Shown one piece after another: positions 11,693-22,697 of a stretch of 64,000 nucleotides of DNA. Location of the stretch: the NCBI GenBank assembly GCA_027625915.1, contig JANTQA010000047.1:17546001-17610000 (forward strand). The letters are read 5' to 3'. The notes under the pieces were generated by a model that saw only the letters and a program-made list of their open reading frames with translations, did not search any database and was not told the DNA's origin. How positions within the stretch are numbered: position 1 is the first letter of the stretch; each line of letters opens with the position of its first letter. Position numbers and translations under genes: made by a program. The stretch comes from Anaeramoeba flamelloides. Taxonomy: Eukaryota > Metamonada > Anaeramoebidae.

Positions 11693-11765
11693 TTTTATTT
11701 TTCTCTCTTTTTTTTATTTTTATAAAATTTTCTTTAATTACTCCTTTCTCTAAATAATAAAAAAA
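11113..11765 (+). repeat. copy 1 of the hairpin-rich 'GTAGAGTGCCTAGG' repeat
   Basis: Shares, in the same order, the start TAGTAAAAAAATATACAAAT, the block GTCGTCAAGTGCAGTAGAGT, the block TTTAGTAAAATCAAGGATTT and the tail TTTCTTTAATTACTCCTTTC with 49890-50430. Inside are successive self-complementary segments: AGGTTTTCTTGAGATTTTCT pairs with AGAAAACTCAAGAAAACCTA, and a second hairpin is built on AATTTGAGAAATAAAAAG with the TTTCTCAAATT that follows. No coding frame is present. Confidence 0.65.
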
Positions 11766-12419
11766 AAATAGAAGTAATCATTTTCATCCGAATATAAGAA
11801 AGAAATATAAAACGAAAAAAAGGGTTTGTCCAAAATAATGAAACAAGAGTGGAACAAAAAATATATTGACAAATTTGTTGAAATTTCTCCGGCAATTGTT
11901 GATTGATCAAATGAAAACATAACATCGACAAATTTTATGTCATTTTTCAATTTGACCAACTCAACACTAACCTTTTATCAACCATCAAAAAAATTTTTCT
12001 GATTTAACGAAACAGATTACCTAACTAGAAAAAAAGGAACGAAAACAAAAAAAAAAAAAAAGACAATAAATGAAATAAATATTAAAATCAAAATTATTCA
12101 CAAATTGAAGGTAAATCGAAGTATCGCTATTCATTCAACCATTTAAACTGTTTCCAAATTTTGGGAATTTGGTTTTTTTTTTTTTTTTTTGTGTACTTTT
12201 TTTTCCCAAAATATGACCAATTTAAAATAATCAACATTCTTACAAATTTTGACCCATTTCAACAATAATAAACGACAATATCTATCACAAATGGTTTTAT
12301 TTCAAAAGAGTAGATGACCTTATTAGGTAAATTTAACAATTATATCTTCCATTTTTATTATTTTTTCTTTATATTTAGTTGATACTTTTGTTTAATTCTC
12401 ACAAGGAAATTTAAAATTA
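11766..12419. other. intergenic, nothing recognised
   Basis: A/T-rich DNA between two repeat elements with no gene-like frame. It includes a T run near 12174-12190. Confidence 0.45.
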
Positions 12420-13656
12420 GAGGTTTTGATGATAACATGCGATAATTCACGACAAAGTTACAAAAATTGCGATAATTTCAATCAAATCGCGATATATCAG
12501 AAAATCGCGATATTCTATAAAATCGCGATAATTATTAAAAAATCGTAATAAATGCCAAAATATTGTGATTAAAAAGTAATCGCGATATAATAGTTGATGG
12601 GTTTTTGGGTTAATTGAGAAATATTTTTAAAAAAAAATTTTTTTTGATCAAAAAATAGATTAGGTGAAAAAAAGTTATTCTTTTGAAAAAACAACAAAAA
12701 AGATACTTGATCCAATCAAGGATCAGATCCAAGAGTTTTATTGTGTTTTCATTTTATTTGGTTGACAAACCTATCGATCCTTTAAGATCAACAACAATAA
12801 GAACTAAAGAGAAATAAATATTTTTTTGGTTAATCGTGGTGTTGTAAATTGAGTTGAATAAAAGACCTTCTAAAACAACCAACCCTTTGTCTGTTCTTTA
12901 AAGAATGTGATCTTGGGTTACAATATTTTCATTTTTTCTCAGCAAGCTAAAAGGAGTTGGATAACACTTCAAAAGATTTCACAACATCCTTGCCAGATGA
13001 TCACCAATTATTAAGATTTTTTATACAATACTTGTCTTCTTCTTCTTTTTCTTCTTTGAGAATCTTTGTTTTGGACAGAAAACACAATTAGAGCTTAGTG
13101 GTTTTTGTTTGATCGATCACCAAAAAGAATGAAAATTATTCTTTATTCTTTTTGGTTATTTTTAAATGGTGAAGGTAACAACTCCATTTTAAGAAAACAC
13201 ATCGATCTTTATATTCAAGTGTATTGTTGAAATGGGTAATTATTAGTTTGATCATAAAATTTGTTTGAGATTTTATATTTTGTTAAAAAAAAAAATGAAA
13301 AGAATAAAATTTTTTTCTACAACAAACCAAACTCATTCCCTTTATAAAAGTTTTCTGTCTTTCAAAACTTTCAAACACTTGAAGACAGTTCAGAACCCTT
13401 ACAAACACTTTTATGGCATTATTAAAGGGAAAGTGTTGTAAAAGTATCAAGGCTTTGTAAAAGTCAAGAGATTTTTTTTCAGATGATTTCAAAAAAATAA
13501 TTTTTCATTTTTTCGCGATAATGTAAATATCGAGATAAAATTGAATATCGCGATTTTATGATTTTTCGTGATAAAGTTGGACTAATCGCGATTTTTTAAA
13601 TACTATTGCGATTTTATTGTTAATATCAGGATAATATATGTTATCATCAAAACCTC
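12420..13656. mobile_element. 1.24-kb non-autonomous DNA element with ATCGCGAT iterons
   Basis: Perfect ~20-bp terminal inverted repeats AGAGGTTTTGATGATAACAT at both ends (12419 inward and 13657 inward). They are flanked by TA/TA if the element starts at GAGG, or by ATT/ATT if it starts at AGAGG. Just inside each end lies a cluster of the palindrome ATCGCGAT: left at 12486, 12504, 12522 and 12579; right at 13547 and 13585, plus one-base variants such as ATTGCGAT, ATCGAGAT and TTGCGATAA. In such AT-rich DNA this CG-containing palindrome is strongly over-represented. The interior (12600-13500) is less AT-rich and holds several GATC/CGATC sites but no transposase-length frame; the longest is 69 codons on the minus strand (13283-13492) and resembles nothing I know. 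It is likely mobilised in trans by an unseen transposase. Confidence 0.75.
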
Positions 13657-13689
13657 TATTAAATTTTAATTTGTTTCTTATTTTTTCTG

Positions 13690-13868
13690 TAAGGGACTAA
13701 TTTCTATTTATATTTTTTAACTAAATTTAACATAGTTTGAGAAAAATTTTTTGACAATTACTTAGATTTAAAAACCTTGTTTATTTACAATATTAAACAT
13801 ATTTCTAGTTATGGAACCATTATTTGAAATTGGTTGCCAAAAAAAAAAAAATAGAGACTAGTCCCTTA
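13690..13868. mobile_element. 179-bp MITE with TAAGGGACTA ends
   Basis: The left end TAAGGGACTAATTTCTATTT and the reverse complement of the right end (TAAGGGACTAGTCTCTATTT) agree over about 20 bases with two mismatches. TA dinucleotides sit at the outer borders. It is non-coding and directly abuts the next element. Confidence 0.65.
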
Positions 13869-14281
13869 ATGATCAATTATTAAAAATAATAGATTTTGGA
13901 AAAAAATTATTTCATAAAGAGAAAAAGTTTTTTAATCTTAAAAAGGAACATAAAGTATCAAATTGGTTTAATTAGATCGTTTCCAGTGGTTAATACTAAA
14001 AAGTAGATAATTTTGAATTATTTAAATGACATAAAATATAATAATTAAATCAAATAGAAAATTATTTTTTTTTTGGTTTTTTTAATATATTAAAATAATT
14101 AATTTGAATATTTAACAAATATTCAATTTACATAATACCAACAATACTTATTATTTTTTATTAATTGATTCATTTTTAACTAATTTGATACTTTATGTAC
14201 GATTATAATATTAAAAAACTTTTTCTCTTAAGGACACAATTTTTTTAAAAAATATCTATTGTTTTTATGAATTGACTATTA
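13867..14281. mobile_element. ~415-bp MITE with ~110-bp inverted arms
   Basis: Arms 13867 to about 13975 and about 14172 to 14281 are inverted copies. AAAGAGAAAAAGTTTTTTAA on the left matches TTAAAAAACTTTTTCTCTTA on the right, and ACATAAAGTATCAAATTGG matches TAATTTGATACTTTATGT. The outer parts (AATGATCAATTATTAAAAAT against TTTTTATGAATTGACTATT) are more diverged. It is non-coding. Confidence 0.7.
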
Positions 14282-14649
14282 AAGAACAAATAAGAAATAA
14301 ATAGGATAATTATAATCAAATTATATCTGATAAATATCAAAAAATAAAATCTAATCAATTGATATATTTTTTTTTAAATTGAAAAGGTAAAAATCTGTGG
14401 AAAACAGAAAAAAATCTTATTAATTTGGATTTACAATTAAAGACCGAAGAAAATCCCAAAAAAAAAATAATAATATTTTTTTTCTCTAAAATTATTCTTG
14501 TGGTTTCAATGAAATTATTTTAACCTTGTTTAACCCATTCTATCAATCTTATAAGTAAAAAAAAATTATATAACAATTATCTCGTTATAAAAAAATTGAT
14601 AAAAAATGTTTATATTTTTTCAAATTTCATAATAAATTTTTTCCTTTAA

Positions 14650-14727
14650 TTTCAATTCAAACATTCTAAATACATGTATTTCACCAATTAAAACTGTTCC
14701 CCTTTGACTGGAAAATAGTTTAGTTAA
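14650..14727 (-). repeat. terminal fragment of the ~710-bp 'CAGTCAAAGGG' repeat
   Basis: The reverse complement reads TAAACTATTTTCCAGTCAAA, then a stretch like GGTGAAATACATGTATTTAG, matching the left terminus of 22698-23412 over about 75 bases. Only the end is present. Confidence 0.6.
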
Positions 14728-14734
14728 AGTTTTC

Positions 14735-15170
14735 GATTTATTTTGAGAGTTTAAAAGGGGTGAAGATTATAAATTTTCAAAAAATGTGTATTCTAGAAAA
14801 AGTTAATTTTTTACTTGATGATAATTACTTTTAATTCTTTTAATAGAATTTAAAATTTTATCTAGCTTTAAAGATCTAAAAAAAATATTAAAAAAACTTT
14901 TAAAAAAATTTTTTTTATGTTTTTCTCATTAATAGTTTTTCATTAAAGATCCAAACATTTTATCAAAAAATAACTCTCCTAAATTTGAATCCATGTTTCC
15001 TACAAAATGCAAAATCTTTTTCTTTTTGGGTATAATAAATCTCACCCTATCAAGAAAAATATATTACTTATTTTCTCAGTTTCGCACAAAAAAACAATGG
15101 ATAGTTTTGTAGCTGTTCTTTATAAACTTATATCAATTTGATATTTTTTTTTTTACATTTTCATATTCTA
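14735..15170 (+). repeat. repeat pair member A (with 24565-25000)
   Basis: Shares with 24565-25000 the ordered blocks TTTATTTTGAGAGTTTAAA, TCTAGCTTTAAAGATCTAAA and AATCTCACCCTATCAA / TATCACTCTATCAA, with substitutions and indels between them. Non-coding; terminal structure not resolved. Confidence 0.5.
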
Positions 15171-17701
15171 ATTTCTAAAAAAATAATTTTTATTCAAAAT
15201 AAAATTAAGAATATTCCTCAATATGTTTTATATCTTTCTATGCGTATTGACTTTTCAAAATTTTTTAAATTAATTAATCTTTAAACTGATCTCAAGTTTG
15301 ATGGTCAACTTGGTTTCTGAAATAAATCTTAATTAAATATGTTTTATTTTGAAAATCTAATATGATGAGTAGACTTTTAATAATTTTTTTAAAAAGGAGT
15401 TGAAATATCGAAATATTAAAAAAAGAGTTATTTTTTAAATGGGATTTTTCTCTTAAAATCTTGTTTTTTTGGTATAAATTTTATATTTTTGGTTATGGTT
15501 TATTTCTATTGAGCCTCATTTAAAAACAATTTTACAAACTCTCAAATCTAAACCCCTGAAATTTCAATTTTCTGATAAATTGGATATATGTGAAAATTTT
15601 ATATTTTCTACTCTGATTTTAAATATAAATAAGTAAATTATCTAAGAACGATTAACTTTCGAAATTGGGATATTGAACAAAAAATTTGTCTGTCAATAAA
15701 TTTTAAACAATTTTGATAAATTATAAATTGAAAAATACGAATCCATTGTTTTAATTAATTTGCTTTTAGATTTATAAAACAAGATTTATATTTGCTTTTG
15801 ATATTCGCTTTAATATTCTCAAATTTTTCAGTTAAATTAAGCAATTTTGATGAAAAATTTTATTATGAAAATGGTTTTTCTTAATATAATGTGAATTCTC
15901 AATATTTAAACACCATTCTCAAATATAAAACAATTTAAATATTTTGAATTAATATTAAATGATTCTGATTATAATCTAAAAAAATAGATCTTCTATTTTT
16001 GGTCATTCTCTATTACTTTTTCAACTTTTGATTTTTTTGATTTCTAAATTTATCAAAAGTGTTTAAAATTGATAGATCGACGAATTTTTTGTTCAATATT
16101 CCAATTTGAAAGGTTAATGGGTGTTAGATAATTTACATATTTATCTTTAAAATGGGAAAATATTTTCTATTCTTCATTAATCTTCAATAGAACAGATTTT
16201 TGAAATTTAGAGGTATTATATTTGATAGTGATTATAAAATTGGGGGCATACTTAATTTTTTTTGCATTATCGTTGAAGCCACAGTAATTGAGAGTTAATT
16301 TACCTTATAAATGTGTTGCTTTATCCAGGATTTATGATGAAAGGGTATTTATATAAATAGAAATCAAAATTTTTTATCTTTTTAATTGTAGCACAATAAT
16401 GTTAATTAATAAAAAATCTCAAAATCTGGTAAAATCGATTATCAAATCTTCCTATTATACGCTTTTTCAATCCCTTCCTTATTTTTCATCAGGAATCAAA
16501 AGAAAAGTTTTATTGTTGAAAAAAAATAAAAATTTGATTCAATTAGGTTACTTAAAATTGTTCCTTCTATTTTTTGACAAACTCCTGAAAACTTTTTTGT
16601 CGATCTAATAGTCAAAAAAAATGGAAAGCCAAATAATGAACGGTTAATCTAAATTAGAAAGATTTATTTCTCTATATGATCTCCTTAATTATTTTGGAAA
16701 TTCTTGAATAATGTATCCAATTTTGATAGAACTTTAATCTAGTTTTTATCATCACAAATACTATTAGTATTATAAGAATAAAACTGGCAGGTTTATCAAT
16801 TTTTCAAAATATTAATTAAAGATCTTTTATTGTAAAAATAATCCAATTCACAAATATCAAAAATAATCCAATAATTTTTATTTCTTAGATATCTGAAATA
16901 ATTCTTTTTTATATACTAAGTTAATTTTGTCTCCGACATCATTTTGGGTATTCTATAGAACTAAAATTCAATTTTTAAATTTATTTACTTAAATTAAAAA
17001 CTTCTTTAACAAATTAAAAGTAATTTTTCACAAATACAAAAATTCCAAAAAAAAATGAAGTTTTCAAAGAGAGAAAATAAAGATATTGTTAATTGTAAAA
17101 TAAAAAGATCAATATTTTCATTTAGCTTTCCTATTTAATAAATCACAACAATTATATCAAATCTGGGACACACTCAATTCCCCAATTCTAAAAAGCAAAA
17201 TTAATAATTTAACTTCTTTTTGGAAATTAAAGATTCGACATTTTACAAGATTTAAAAAAGCTTTTTTTGATAAGCTGAATGAAAAATTTTGTTCTTTTTC
17301 TTCTGCAAGAAATATCAATCTCGAAAGCTCTTAATCAGCAACAACTATAACAACGCATCTCCAAAATTATTAATTTAGTATTGGAATATTTCAAAGATAA
17401 GAGGAATTATTACCGAATATATGAAACATTGAAAATTTAAAAATGAGATTATAACTATGTTTGACGTTCAAAAAAAGTCCTTACTTTACTGATCAAATCA
17501 TTAAAGAGAAGAAATACACACAGCCGTTCGTTTTCTTATCAAAAATACAAAATTATTTCCAAACAGTGTTACTAAATCCTAAATTTTAATCTAGGTCTAA
17601 TTATCGAGCAAAGTAAACTGAATTGAAAAATTTTTACCCAAGCAAATTCATTTTTTCATTTTTTTCCTCTGACAGAATTTAAATCCGCACATAAAATTGT
17701 C
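15171..17701. other. intergenic, no clear gene
   Basis: 2.5 kb of A/T-rich DNA. The part from about 17080 (TGTTAATTGTAAAATAAAAA) resembles 34485-34640, suggesting another old repeat family. A splice-acceptor-like TTTTTTCCTCTGACAG ends at 17679, just before the small gene at 17702, so an upstream exon of that gene may lie here. I could not choose one. Confidence 0.4.
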
Positions 17702-18100
17702 ATGCAAGAATCCAAAGATCTTGAAAAATTCTTCAAATACGTACAAAAGTCAAATAAAGAAACCAAAAAATTAATTAAAGATCTAAACAAGAAATACAAA
17801 GAAAATTCTGAAAAAATATCCGAAATTGAAAAACAAAAAGATCAAGAACAGCCAGGTTATGAATTAATTCTCGAACAAGTAATTAATAAGCCAAAGAAAA
17901 AGAAAAAATCCAAACGAAAAAAAAAACGAAATCAGGTAAATCATGATACAAATCGTTCAAGTTATTCTTCTTCTTCAAGAACTTCTGACTCAGACGTCTC
18001 TGTAAGTAGCTCAAAGTATAATGTTCGTAAAAAAACAAAATCACTGACTTCTGAAAAAAGAAAATTGACTAACAAAAAAAAACATCAAAAAAAAAAATAA
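17702..18100 (+). CDS. small Lys-rich coiled-coil protein with Ser-rich basic tail
   Basis: Predicted 132-residue protein from ATG 17702 (MQESKDLEKFFKYVQKSNKE). Residues 1-45 have heptad-like spacing and read as a short coiled coil (KKLIKDLNKKYKENSEKISE). Then comes a basic block KPKKKKKSKRKKKR, a Ser-rich stretch (SSYSSSSRTSDSDVSVSSS) and a second basic tail ending KKKHQKKK, typical of nuclear or nucleolar accessory proteins. The frame stays open upstream of the ATG to a consensus-like acceptor (CTCTGACAG, ending 17679), so the annotated start may be internal to a spliced gene. The coiled coil followed by a KxDL-like sequence loosely recalls KxDL/BORC subunits, too weak to name. No paralogue is seen nearby; the SRPK gene lies 1.2 kb downstream on the same strand, and the Ser/Arg-poor tail is not a classical RS domain. 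Confidence 0.5.
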   Translation: MQESKDLEKFFKYVQKSNKETKKLIKDLNKKYKENSEKISEIEKQKDQEQPGYELILEQVINKPKKKKKSKRKKKRNQVNHDTNRSSYSSSSRTSDSDVSVSSSKYNVRKKTKSLTSEKRKLTNKKKHQKKK

Positions 18101-19308
18101 AGAAAATTCTTTTTGATAATTTTCAAAAAATTACTTATTTAGCCCCTTTGTAAAAATAATTAGTTCTAAATTTTGTGTGTAAAGTATTTTTTTTTTTCAC
18201 CTTAATCTTTTGTGTAGCTTATGTTTTCAACAATGTAATTTTCGTCTGAACTTTTATATTTATTTTTGATACTTTTTAGAAGAAAACGAATGGCAAAAGC
18301 AAATTAGTGGTTTGTGTTTTCCATTCTAGAACCTAATTCAATTTTTTGCTGATGCGATCTTTTTTTTGTCCTTTGTTCAACACCTTGGTGCAAGTAAAAG
18401 TTATTCATAGAAATTAATGTGTGTATCGATTAAAATAAAAAAAAAAAAATTGTAATATGCTTTTTGTTTATCTTTCCCCAATCTTCTTATTTTATTAAAG
18501 ACTTTGAATGCAATTACCCTGATATTTTTTCTTGTTTTTAAATTCTAAAATGGTCTTTTGGCTTGAATTGGTCAAAGCTTTATCTCATTTTCTTTTTATT
18601 TATTTTTTTTTCACTCAATTATGGTTATATTCCTCAAGAACAAAGATCAGAGTTAAAAGTTCAAAAAAAATACACTAACAAAAGGTTGTTTTAAAAAAGT
18701 GTGATCAAAGAAATAATAAATAAAGAATTAAAAATTGGCCTTACAGATTTTTTTTATCTCTTTTCTAAAAAATCTTTCCTAAACTTTTTTCTCATACTTT
18801 TTGAAAACGACCTAAGTACAAAAGAGATCAACAAAACAATTCTAAAGTTATTTGTTTACACTTTGTTAGAAACGGGTTCTCCCAAAAGTTGTAAAAAGAG
18901 CTCTCAAACTATCAAATTTTCAAAAGTTCAAAATTTACTGATAAACTTTTTAAAAATAGCATAATTGCAAGAGACAAATTTTTAGAAACAAAACCAATAC
19001 TAGTACAGACCATTTGGCCAACAATAGATAAAATTTGACTCAAAAACAGAAAATTGTTCCTACTTTTTTATAAAAATAATCTAGAAGGTTACATCAAAAG
19101 TATCGTAAATAATAATTATTCTTTAAAAAATATTAAGACAAAATGCAAAGGTTTATTGTGAAAAAGAAGTGTGTTGTTAAAAAATTGTTGAGACCAAGTA
19201 ATAGAGAAGAACTTGAAATTTTCAATTCATTTTTTACCTAAAAAAATATTTGTTATATTTTTATCAATTTTCAGGCTTTGTTATCTCTTTGACACTTCTC
19301 ATTGGTTA
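18101..19308. other. gap between the Lys-rich gene and SRPK
   Basis: Contains an 87-codon open frame (18701-18964) starting at a non-ATG codon, with no recognisable domain; not called. A good acceptor-like ATCAATTTTCAG ends at 19274, 35 bases before the SRPK ATG, which may end a 5'UTR intron or an upstream SRPK exon. Confidence 0.4.
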
Positions 19309-22144
19309 ATGAAATCAACAATCCAAACACCCAAAAATATAAGTTATGGAAAACTGGTTAACAATATAAATATCAAAATCAAGACAAAGGAAAACACTTT
19401 CTCAAGCTCATTAACGAGTGAACCAGAAAATCCAAACGATTACAAGAGAGGTTTGGAAAATTTTTTTTTTTAGTCCTATTTGACCCTTTTTCAACAATTT
19501 GATACACCACAAACCAAAAAAAAAAAGATAAAATTTCAAGCCGTTTTTCAACAAATTTTCAAAAAAGATCTTGAACTTGATTAAAAAAATAATTGCAAAT
19601 GTCAAACTTGTAATTTTTTTTTTTCAAATTGTACGATCTTGTTGCATTCCTAACAATAAAACCCTTTTTTTCTTTTTACTAATATTAACTGTCATAAAAA
19701 GGGGGATATCTAACTGTCAAAAACGGCGAATTATTTCATGGAAAGTATCTTTCAATTTGTCTTCTTGGTTGGGGAGCGCACGCAATTGTTTGGTTAGTTT
19801 TTGATCTCAATACCGATCGTTTCTTTGCAATGAAAATAATCAAAAATGATGAAAATTATATTAGGCATGCCATATCCGAAATTAAGATCCACAAAGCAAT
19901 AAAAAAAGTGTCTGGCACAGGATCAAAGAGAATAACAAATCTTATTGATCATTTTGTTCATAAACACCAAGATCGAAAACGTAAAAAATCTCAAATTTTT
20001 CTTTTTCTTTTCCTTTTTGACACTCAAATGATAAATCTCATGATTCTTTTTTCTTTTTTGTAAATCCGAAAACTCTTCTTCCTTATGTTCGGAACCCAAA
20101 AGACTACTGTATGATCTTTGAGTTATGTAACGAAAAAGATTTGTTTTCGTTAATAAAGCGTTACAAATATCAAGGCATTCCCATCGAGATTGTGAAAGAA
20201 ATTACCAGACAAATCCTCGAGGGTTTACTTTTTCTCCATACAAAATGTAAAATACTGCACACAGATCTCAAACCGGAAAACATTATGCTGTATCGGCAAA
20301 TTGGAACTTTGTCTCAAAAGATAATTAACAAAATTAAAAATTCTAAAGAAAATTTACAAACAATTTTCCAAAAGATCCATTTAGAACAAAAAAAATGGAA
20401 GGAAAGAAATGCTAAGAAGAAGAAAGAGGAAGAAAAAGAAAGGGAAATGGAAAAAGAAAATGTCTCAGAAAGTACAGAAAAAATTTCAAAGAAAGAAAAC
20501 CAAGAGAATAACAGTCAAAATACAGGTGGCAAGGAAAAAGAAGTGGAAAAAACCAAGAAAGAAAACCAAAAACCAATAGAAACAGAAACAGAAAAAGAAG
20601 CTGGAACAAAAGAAAACAAAGAAGAAAAAATAAATGAAAAAGAAAAAGAAAATGAAAAAGAAAAAGAAAAAGAAATAGACAACCTAAAAAATTCCAACAT
20701 TATCCATAAAGAAATTGATCTAGTAAAAATAGAAAAAAAAAAACCAGAAATTAATAATATTTCTTCGGGCACTAAGAAAATAATTAATGAAACGATCAAA
20801 GGCACTCAAAAAGACAAGAAAAACGAAACTCAAAAAGATGAAAAAGAAACAAGAACAAAAACATTACCAAAAAAACAAAAAGAAATCGCTATTATAGAAA
20901 ACACAACAAAAGAAAATAATTCCAAAGCCCAAGTATTTGCAAAGACAAATATTAAACAATCACCATTTAAAGAACAAGGCTCAATAAAAAGTGCGAAAAA
21001 CTCAAATCGTTTACAGAAAGAAAGCAGGCAAGCAACAAAAAATAGTGAAATACCAAAACAAAATATAGCAGATAACGATAATAAGGGGTTACACCAAAGG
21101 AAAATAAAAATACAAAAGAAAAATAGATATACAGAAAAAAATCAAAAAAATCCTAATCAAAGCTTTAAAACAGCCATTCGTGGGACTACACGTATATTAT
21201 ATATACCAAAGAATTATAAAATTTATATCAAGAAAAATTCAAACAAAATAATTATCCATAATCCAAAATACTCATCAAAAGACCTTTTAAAAAAATCAAA
21301 CAAAAATAAAAAGACAAATAAAAACCAAAATAAAAATCAAAATGAAAATCAAAAGAAAAACCAAAAGAAAAATAAAAACCAGAATCAAAATCAAAACAAA
21401 AATAAAGGCACAAAAACATTATTAAAATCAAACTCAAAACTCAAGATTCAAGAAAAAATAAATAACAAAAAAAAAGTGATTAATGTAGTGGAAAAGGAAG
21501 AGAATGAAGGGAATGAAGGGGAGAAAGTAGGTGAGGGTGGCACTGGGATTGAAATGGGGAAAGAAAATTCAAAGTTCATACCAAAAATAATTAATAACCA
21601 AAGCATTCTAGATTTTAAAAAAACAAAAAAAATGAATTTCAAAATTGTGGATTTTGGAAATGCATTATTTTTAGGAACACAATCAAAAAGACCCATTCAA
21701 CCGGTAGCTTATCGTGCACCGGAGGTTATCTTAGGACAGGGATTTAATGAAAAGGTTGATATATGGTCTTTGGGTTGTATAATTTTTGAATTATTAACGG
21801 GTAATCTTCTATTTTATCCTCGTAAAAGTAAAAAATATTCTATGGAACAGAATCATTTATCCTTAATGATCAAATATTTAGGAAAAATCCCAAAGAGAGT
21901 CCTGCTCCAAGGTAATAAATCAAAAAAAATTACAGGTGTCAATGGAGAAATAATTTTAAATAGGAATATTAAATTTAACCCTATAAATAGTATATTGGCC
22001 ACAAAATATGGTTTTAAACAAGAAAATGCAAATGAAATACAAGATTTTTTACAGTGTCTGTTGGCATTTGATAAAAATGTACGTTTGTCGGCAAGGGGGT
22101 GCTTATTGCACCCATGGCTCAAAAAAACAAAAAAACTCAATTAA
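19309..22144 (+). CDS. SR-protein kinase (SRPK family), three exons
   Basis: Exons 19309-19450, 19702-19980 and 20103-22144, introns of 251 nt (GTTTGG...AAAAAG) and 122 nt (GTAAAA...AAAAG), both in phase 1, give 820 residues. SRPKs phosphorylate Ser in Arg/Ser-rich proteins and control splicing-factor location. The junctions rebuild the family signatures: [20 protein letters not shown] (vertebrate EDPNDYCKGGYH-VKIGDLF) and KHYCMIFE (vertebrate THICMVFE). Next come the glycine loop [11 protein letters not shown] (from residue 69), catalytic lysine in FFAMKIIK (K92), HTDLKPEN (193-200), VDFGNA (DFG 657-659, where animals have DLG), [28 protein letters not shown] and the C-lobe end CLLHPWL. About 440 residues of K/E/N/Q-rich spacer separate HTDLKPEN from DFG, exactly where SRPKs carry their spacer, though longer than the ~250 of human SRPK1. 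Start chosen at the first in-frame ATG ([10 protein letters not shown]); an extra 5' exon is possible. The unspliced frames do not carry the N-lobe. Confidence 0.88.
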
Positions 22145-22697
22145 TTTGGTTATTTATTTTCAGTTTCTTGGTTGATTATCTTTTGTAAATATTCTTTGTT
22201 TATTTATTATTTTTGGTTAAATTCTAATTAATTTTTAGAAAATTATTTGGAATTATTTTTTTATCTATTAATTTATTTTTCAGTAATAAAAAATTTATTA
22301 TAGAGTAAAAATTTTATGTATTTATTATTATTATTGAAAAAGTGTAAATTACACTTTAAATGCATTTTTAAGTAATTTTCCTTAAAGGGGGTTTCAGTGT
22401 AAAATCATAGATTTGTCCATTATTCAAGGAAAGACACACCCAAATTTTAGGTATGGTTGAAAAGAAAAAACAAAAAAAATGAAAAGAAAAAAGAAAAACC
22501 GAAAAAGAAAAAGAAAGAATTTTAAAAATGGGTTTATAAAACATAATCTGAAAAAAATCATAAATAAAAAAGAAAAAATCCAATGCTATCTTTAATTAAG
22601 AACACCCAAAATCACATCCATGATACTTTTTGTTTATTTAATTTAATTTAATTAATAATCATAAATTTTCATTTTAATGGTTATTATTTAATTGTAG
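22145..22697. other. intergenic, 3' flank of SRPK
   Basis: A/T-rich DNA with the expected 3'UTR of SRPK (ATTTATT/AATAAA-like motifs near 22270-22330). No gene is seen. Confidence 0.4.

Noticed and set aside
18701-18964. 87-codon frame between the Lys-rich gene and SRPK
   Set aside because: Non-ATG start, no domain, composition close to the A/T background.
20412-20805. Antisense Phe/Ser-rich frames within the SRPK spacer
   Set aside because: Mirror images of Lys/Glu/Asn codon repeats on the coding strand.
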